This document shows, piece after piece, positions 60,171 through 64,000 of a stretch of 64,000 nt of DNA. The notes below the pieces were generated by a model. That model searched no databases and was not told the origin of the DNA. It was given only the letters and a program-made list of their open reading frames with translations. The DNA lies in the NCBI GenBank assembly GCA_026394555.1, contig JAPKXZ010000052.1, positions 37,376-101,375 on the forward strand. Reading direction: 5' to 3'. Both the position numbers and the translations under genes were made by a program. Position 1 is the first letter of the stretch. Each line of letters begins with the position of its first letter. The DNA comes from Methanothrix sp. (GTDB lineage Archaea; Halobacteriota; Methanosarcinia; Methanotrichales; Methanotrichaceae).

Positions 60171-60715
60171 AGTCCTTTCCTATCGATCAGCTTCGGGTAG
60201 AATATCTAAGAGAGAGTCATAACATCTCGTTTTTTAGTTGCAGCAATGGCGACCTGAATGATTTCTTGAAGAGTGATGCAAAGAAATCCCAGGAGGATCT
60301 GATAAGCAGGACATATTTGTGTCTCTGGCAAGACAGCATACTGGGCTACCTGACGCTTGTCACGGACACGATTGAAGTCAAGCTGATAGAAAAAGATGAT
60401 GGCGTGGATGGCTATCCCTATCCCAGATATCCCTCCATAAAAATTGCCAGGTTGGCTGTTGAGGAGAGGTTTGAGGGGTGTGGCATAGGGCGATTCCTGT
60501 TGTTTTGGGCTACAGGTAAGGTTTACCAGTTGTCTAACGAGGTCGGATGCAGGTACATAACCCTGGACTCGAAACGCGAATCTCTTGGCTTTTATGAAAA
60601 GTTCGGGTTTAAGGTGATAATGAAATATGCAAGCCGCAACTTTCCGCCCATGTACCTTAACATGTATCCAATCGTCTTGCAGATGCGGCAAGAAGACTCT
60701 GAGAGTGTGGCGTGA
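60167..60715 (+). CDS. GNAT-family acetyltransferase, possible TacT/AtaT-like toxin
   Basis: FSCSNGDLNDFLKSDAKKSQEDLISRTYLCLWQDSILGYLTLVTD; IARLAVEERFEGCGIGRFLLFWA; LDSKRESLGFYEKFGFK. Confidence 0.8.
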   Translation: MKSFPIDQLRVEYLRESHNISFFSCSNGDLNDFLKSDAKKSQEDLISRTYLCLWQDSILGYLTLVTDTIEVKLIEKDDGVDGYPYPRYPSIKIARLAVEERFEGCGIGRFLLFWATGKVYQLSNEVGCRYITLDSKRESLGFYEKFGFKVIMKYASRNFPPMYLNMYPIVLQMRQEDSESVA

Positions 60716-60716
60716 G

Positions 60717-60905
60717 TCCGGCTGCTCAAGCTCAATACCTAGGGCAACACTCGTCCCACTGCCATTCGAGGCGGGCTAGCCCCTCACGCCCTTGCTTTCT
60801 GGGGCACACGGCCGCACCCCGGCGGTCCTCCGCTGCCTGCCCCCCGCACAGCCGCACGAGGCCGCCCACACACGCGCGCGGGCGGGGGCGCACACGGGCA
60901 TTCGC
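60717..60905 (+). repeat. Family 2 repeat, copy
   Basis: ggctgctcaagctcaat...ccactgccattcgaggcgggctagcccc...ccccggcggtcctccgctgcctgccccccgcacagccgcacgaggccgcccacacacgcgcgcgggcggg. Confidence 0.8.
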
Positions 60906-61088
60906 ATTGCTTGAATTAGGCTCATGCCTTTTGCGCCACTTCTCCCGCAGCTAAAGACTTTGCCAGGAGCTTTCCCGTGAAAAAGATAAGTGGCTTGCAG
61001 GCGCCAGTAACGCTGCAAGTCGTCAGGCACATTCCAAAAGCTATGGTCAAGGTCAGGATGGTCTTAACTCACGGCCCCTTCGAATATG

Positions 61089-61799
61089 CTAACTCGCGTT
61101 CCCGGAGGCCTGCAAGGCAGCCACTATGGCTTCTGCGAATTCCCCTGATGCATAAGGACCATTTCCTGTGATAATGTTTCCATCCTGCACTACTGCCTCA
61201 TCTGAGACAACCGCGCCTTTGGATTTGATGTGATCCGTTTCCGATGCCGTGGCTCTCTTGCCATTGAGAAGCCCTGCGTCTGCCAGGGTCCAGGGAGCAA
61301 GACAAATGGCACCCATTAGTTTCTTTTGTGCACTCGTTGACTTTGCTAGAGCTTGGTAATCAGGATCTTCGTTAAGCCTAAGGGAGTAAATTCCTTCACC
61401 GCCTACAAAGACTACAGCGACGTAGTCTGATAACTTAACTTCCTTCAAATCCAGATCTATCGGTACGCTCTCCCCATTCATTCCTGTAGCAGTCTTTACT
61501 CCTTTAGAGGCCAGGACGACAGAGTAACCCCTGCTTTGAAAATAATCGCGAGGCACATTCAGCTCCTCCTCTCGATACTGCTGAGGGGATAGTACCATCA
61601 GGATCTTTCCTTTGCGAGGAGATGTATCTGAAGAATTCACCGTACCGTTTTCTGCCTCCAGCAGGTTGTATCCTGGTTTGGTGTATTCGGGTGTGCTATA
61701 TCCTAAGGCCGTTTGACTGGAAAAATCATGCTGAGCAAATACTGGAAAGGCTCCTGCCAGGAACAGGAGAAGGACCAATTTCTGCAATAAGTTCTTCAT
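61089..61799 (-). CDS. Secreted DJ-1/PfpI family protein
   Basis: Signal peptide MKNLLQKLVLLLFLAGAFPVFAQ; ILMVLSPQQYREEELNVPRDYFQSRGYSVVLAS; nucleophile elbow GAICLAPWTLADAGLLNGKRATA. Confidence 0.85.
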   Translation of the reverse strand: MKNLLQKLVLLLFLAGAFPVFAQHDFSSQTALGYSTPEYTKPGYNLLEAENGTVNSSDTSPRKGKILMVLSPQQYREEELNVPRDYFQSRGYSVVLASKGVKTATGMNGESVPIDLDLKEVKLSDYVAVVFVGGEGIYSLRLNEDPDYQALAKSTSAQKKLMGAICLAPWTLADAGLLNGKRATASETDHIKSKGAVVSDEAVVQDGNIITGNGPYASGEFAEAIVAALQASGNAS

Positions 61800-61863
61800 G
61801 ATCCTAACAATCGTAGGCCAAAGGATAAATAGATCACGAATTTCACCAGATTAAGAACAAAAA

Positions 61864-61903
61864 TGCTTTCTAGATCCTGGCTTGCGCCAGGATCTAGAAA
61901 GCA
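61864..61903 (-). terminator. Perfect 18-bp inverted repeat followed by a T-run on the minus strand
   Basis: TGCTTTCTAGATCCTGGC ttgc GCCAGGATCTAGAAAGCA; lies between the 3' end of the sulfatase and the DJ-1 gene; minus strand continues ATTTTTG. Confidence 0.6.
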
Positions 61904-61931
61904 AATTTCAATCCCATTGCATATCTTCGAT

Positions 61932-64000
61932 CTATTCTTTTACCTCCAGCACAACCTTCTTCAGGGTCCCTGTAAATTCGAAGGGACTCTTATAGCTCTC
62001 TGTCACCGGCGTTAGACGGTCTGTGCCAATCTCAAGTCCCTCCTCCCAGGAGTAGATGTTGGGCACAGTCGGAGCGATTGTGGCTTTACCTACCTCTTTG
62101 CCGTTTATGTAGAGCGTTCCAATGCCGGTGGCTCCGGTGTTATTTGAGAAATCAGCCTTTGCGGTCTTATCGAAGCTGAAGCCCAGAGTTGATGGCCCAG
62201 TGGGAACTTTCGCTTCGGAGGTGATGGTAGTATGTCTTAGACCCAAGTAATTGTAGTCAAAGACGAGCTGATTGTTCTGAACGTAGAGTGTTAGTCCATT
62301 AAATCGCCCTCCAATGGAGAAGAGCACTCCCTCAGCACCTTTGTCTGGAATCTCGACCTCTGCATTGATGGTGTAGGAGCTAAATTTGGTATCAGGAATT
62401 CCGGGCTCTAAGATCGGAGCCATGCCCGGATAGTATGTAAATTTGCCCTTTGTACCATGTTCCATCAACATATGCATTCGATCATCAAGCGGCAGTACAT
62501 TGTATTTTCCGGCTTCTGCCCACCAGCGTTCCACCATCTCCTTAACCTTGGCAGGATTCTCTTCTGCTAAATTGTGCGTTTCGGAAACGTCCTGAGTGAG
62601 ATTATATAACTCCCAAACATCGTCGTCAAAGTTACCTCCTGAGCCGCGCGGATGGGCTGTTACCGCCTTCCAGCCATCATACCAGATTCCACGGCTGCCC
62701 AAGAGCGCGAAGTACTGGACATCTTTACGATTCGGTGCATCGGGCTGGTCGAAGGTATAGGCCATGCTAACCCCTTCTATTGGTTTTTGCGGTATGCCTT
62801 TATATACCTCAGGTGCCTTGATGCCGACTACTTCCAGAACCGTTGGAACAATGTCAATGGCGTGCGTGAATTGGGTTCGAACTGTTCCTTTGTCCTTTAT
62901 CCCTGCCGGGTAATAGATTATCAGCGGATCGTGGACGCCTCCTTCATGGGTCCACTGCTTGTAGAGCTTGAATGGCGTGTTGCCGGCCATAGCCCATCCT
63001 CTCGGATAGTGAGAGAAGGTCATGGGCCCGCCCAGTTCATCTATCTTATTGAGCAGGAAACTTACGTTCTCTTCCGGCATATTATTGAACGTCATATACT
63101 CGCTGAATGAGCCGTTCGTACCTCCCTCCATACTGGCGCCATTATCGGATACCAGGATGATCATGGTGTTGTTGATCTGATCCGTCTCCTCGAGATAATC
63201 GATGAGCCGACCGATCTGATAATCGGTGTGATCCAGGAATCCGGCATAAACCTCCATCATGCGAGCGAAAAGCTTCTTCTCATCTGCGGATAGACTGTCC
63301 CATGCCTTTACATCGGCATTGCGGGGTGGAAGCTTTGTGTTTTCCGGCACGATGCCCATAGCCTTCTGCCTGGCTAAGGTCTCGTTCCTGACAACATCCC
63401 AGCCCTGGTCGAACTTACCTTTGTACTTGTCTATGTACTCTCGGGGAGCCTGGTGTGGTGAGTGGCAGGCGCCGAAGGCCAGGTACATCAGGTAAGGCTT
63501 GCCTGGCTGTGCCGATTGCTGATCATTCACGTATTTTATGGCCTGGTCCACCAGATCTTGCGATAAGTGATAGCCTTCCTCGGGCGTGGCTGGCGGCTCG
63601 ATCTGGCGCGTATCAGCGATAAGAGTGGGGTACCATTGGTTGCTTTGAGCTTGCAGGAATCCATAGAAATGGTCGAAGCCCCGGCCAGTGGGCCAGTTGT
63701 CGTATGGACCTTCTGCGTTGATATCTTTGGTGGAAACGAGGTGCCATTTGCCCAGGGCAAATGTATTGTAGCCTACACCCTGAAGCATCTCGGCCAGTGT
63801 TGCTGTACTCTTGGAGAGGTTTCCGTTGTATCCGGGATAGCCGACCGCCATATCCGTCAGCGCGCCTATGCCTGCCGAATTATGATTTCTGCCGGTCATG
63901 AAGCATGCCCTAGACGGAGAGCATAGGGCGGTGGTGTGAAAGTTGCTGTAGCGTAGCCCGCCTTGGGCCAGACGATCGATATTCGGCGTCTCAATCGGAC
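61932..64000 (-). CDS. Arylsulfatase (5' end outside window)
   Basis: Frame extends past the called Met to the edge: PIETPNIDRLAQGGLRYSNFHTTALCSPSRACFMTGRNHNSAG; formylglycine motif CSPSRACFMTGR; C-terminal LamG-like domain. Confidence 0.93.
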   Translation of the reverse strand, partial: PIETPNIDRLAQGGLRYSNFHTTALCSPSRACFMTGRNHNSAGIGALTDMAVGYPGYNGNLSKSTATLAEMLQGVGYNTFALGKWHLVSTKDINAEGPYDNWPTGRGFDHFYGFLQAQSNQWYPTLIADTRQIEPPATPEEGYHLSQDLVDQAIKYVNDQQSAQPGKPYLMYLAFGACHSPHQAPREYIDKYKGKFDQGWDVVRNETLARQKAMGIVPENTKLPPRNADVKAWDSLSADEKKLFARMMEVYAGFLDHTDYQIGRLIDYLEETDQINNTMIILVSDNGASMEGGTNGSFSEYMTFNNMPEENVSFLLNKIDELGGPMTFSHYPRGWAMAGNTPFKLYKQWTHEGGVHDPLIIYYPAGIKDKGTVRTQFTHAIDIVPTVLEVVGIKAPEVYKGIPQKPIEGVSMAYTFDQPDAPNRKDVQYFALLGSRGIWYDGWKAVTAHPRGSGGNFDDDVWELYNLTQDVSETHNLAEENPAKVKEMVERWWAEAGKYNVLPLDDRMHMLMEHGTKGKFTYYPGMAPILEPGIPDTKFSSYTINAEVEIPDKGAEGVLFSIGGRFNGLTLYVQNNQLVFDYNYLGLRHTTITSEAKVPTGPSTLGFSFDKTAKADFSNNTGATGIGTLYINGKEVGKATIAPTVPNIYSWEEGLEIGTDRLTPVTESYKSPFEFTGTLKKVVLEVKE

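Noticed and set aside
1-64000. tRNA or rRNA genes
   Set aside because: No recognisable rRNA core or tRNA T-loop/anticodon pattern was noticed by eye; a tRNAscan-SE/Infernal run would be decisive.

Overview
This window looks archaeal, from an acetoclastic methanogen close to Methanothrix/Methanosaeta. That is inferred from a methanogenesis-marker cluster and an fpo operon with no fpoF in view, not from a database search.

Core regions:
- FeoB C-terminus (partial), uvrC, ilvC-ilvN-ilvB plus a LeuA/CimA-family gene, and rlmH.
- An MCR-activation/methanogenesis-marker cluster: atwA-mmp3-mmp6-mmp5-mmp15-mmp17-mmp7, followed by a CxxC carboxymuconolactone-decarboxylase-family gene.
- A class II photolyase, two large paralogous hybrid sensor kinases, SemiSWEET, nreA, ubiX, deoxyhypusine synthase, and the fpo operon A-B-CD(fused)-H-I-J-J-K-L-M-N.
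- A secreted DJ-1/PfpI protein and a sulfatase cut by the right edge.

Accessory regions:
1. About 3.3-11.0 kb: five toxin-antitoxin (TA) modules (DUF4258/YgiT, three paralogous HicBA, RelE-like), with copies of a mosaic GC-rich non-coding repeat between most of them, then an AT-rich SIR2-domain defence-like gene.
2. About 58-61 kb: a second TA island with another GC-rich repeat family. It holds HicB with a HicA broken by one in-frame TGA, an MNT remnant, a RelE-like pair, and a GNAT gene with a 50-aa ATGA-overlapping partner.
3. 32.05-32.87 kb: a slice of a decayed restriction-modification operon (MTase tail, DinD-like, KilA-N, restriction-enzyme head) between the two duplicated kinases.
4. 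41.7-42.95 kb: a TnpB-only IS605-type element whose right-end hairpin supplies the stop codon of the neighbouring hydrolase.

The best candidate for something undescribed is the repeat-punctuated TA cassette architecture, present in two islands. All identifications are by eye from translated motifs.
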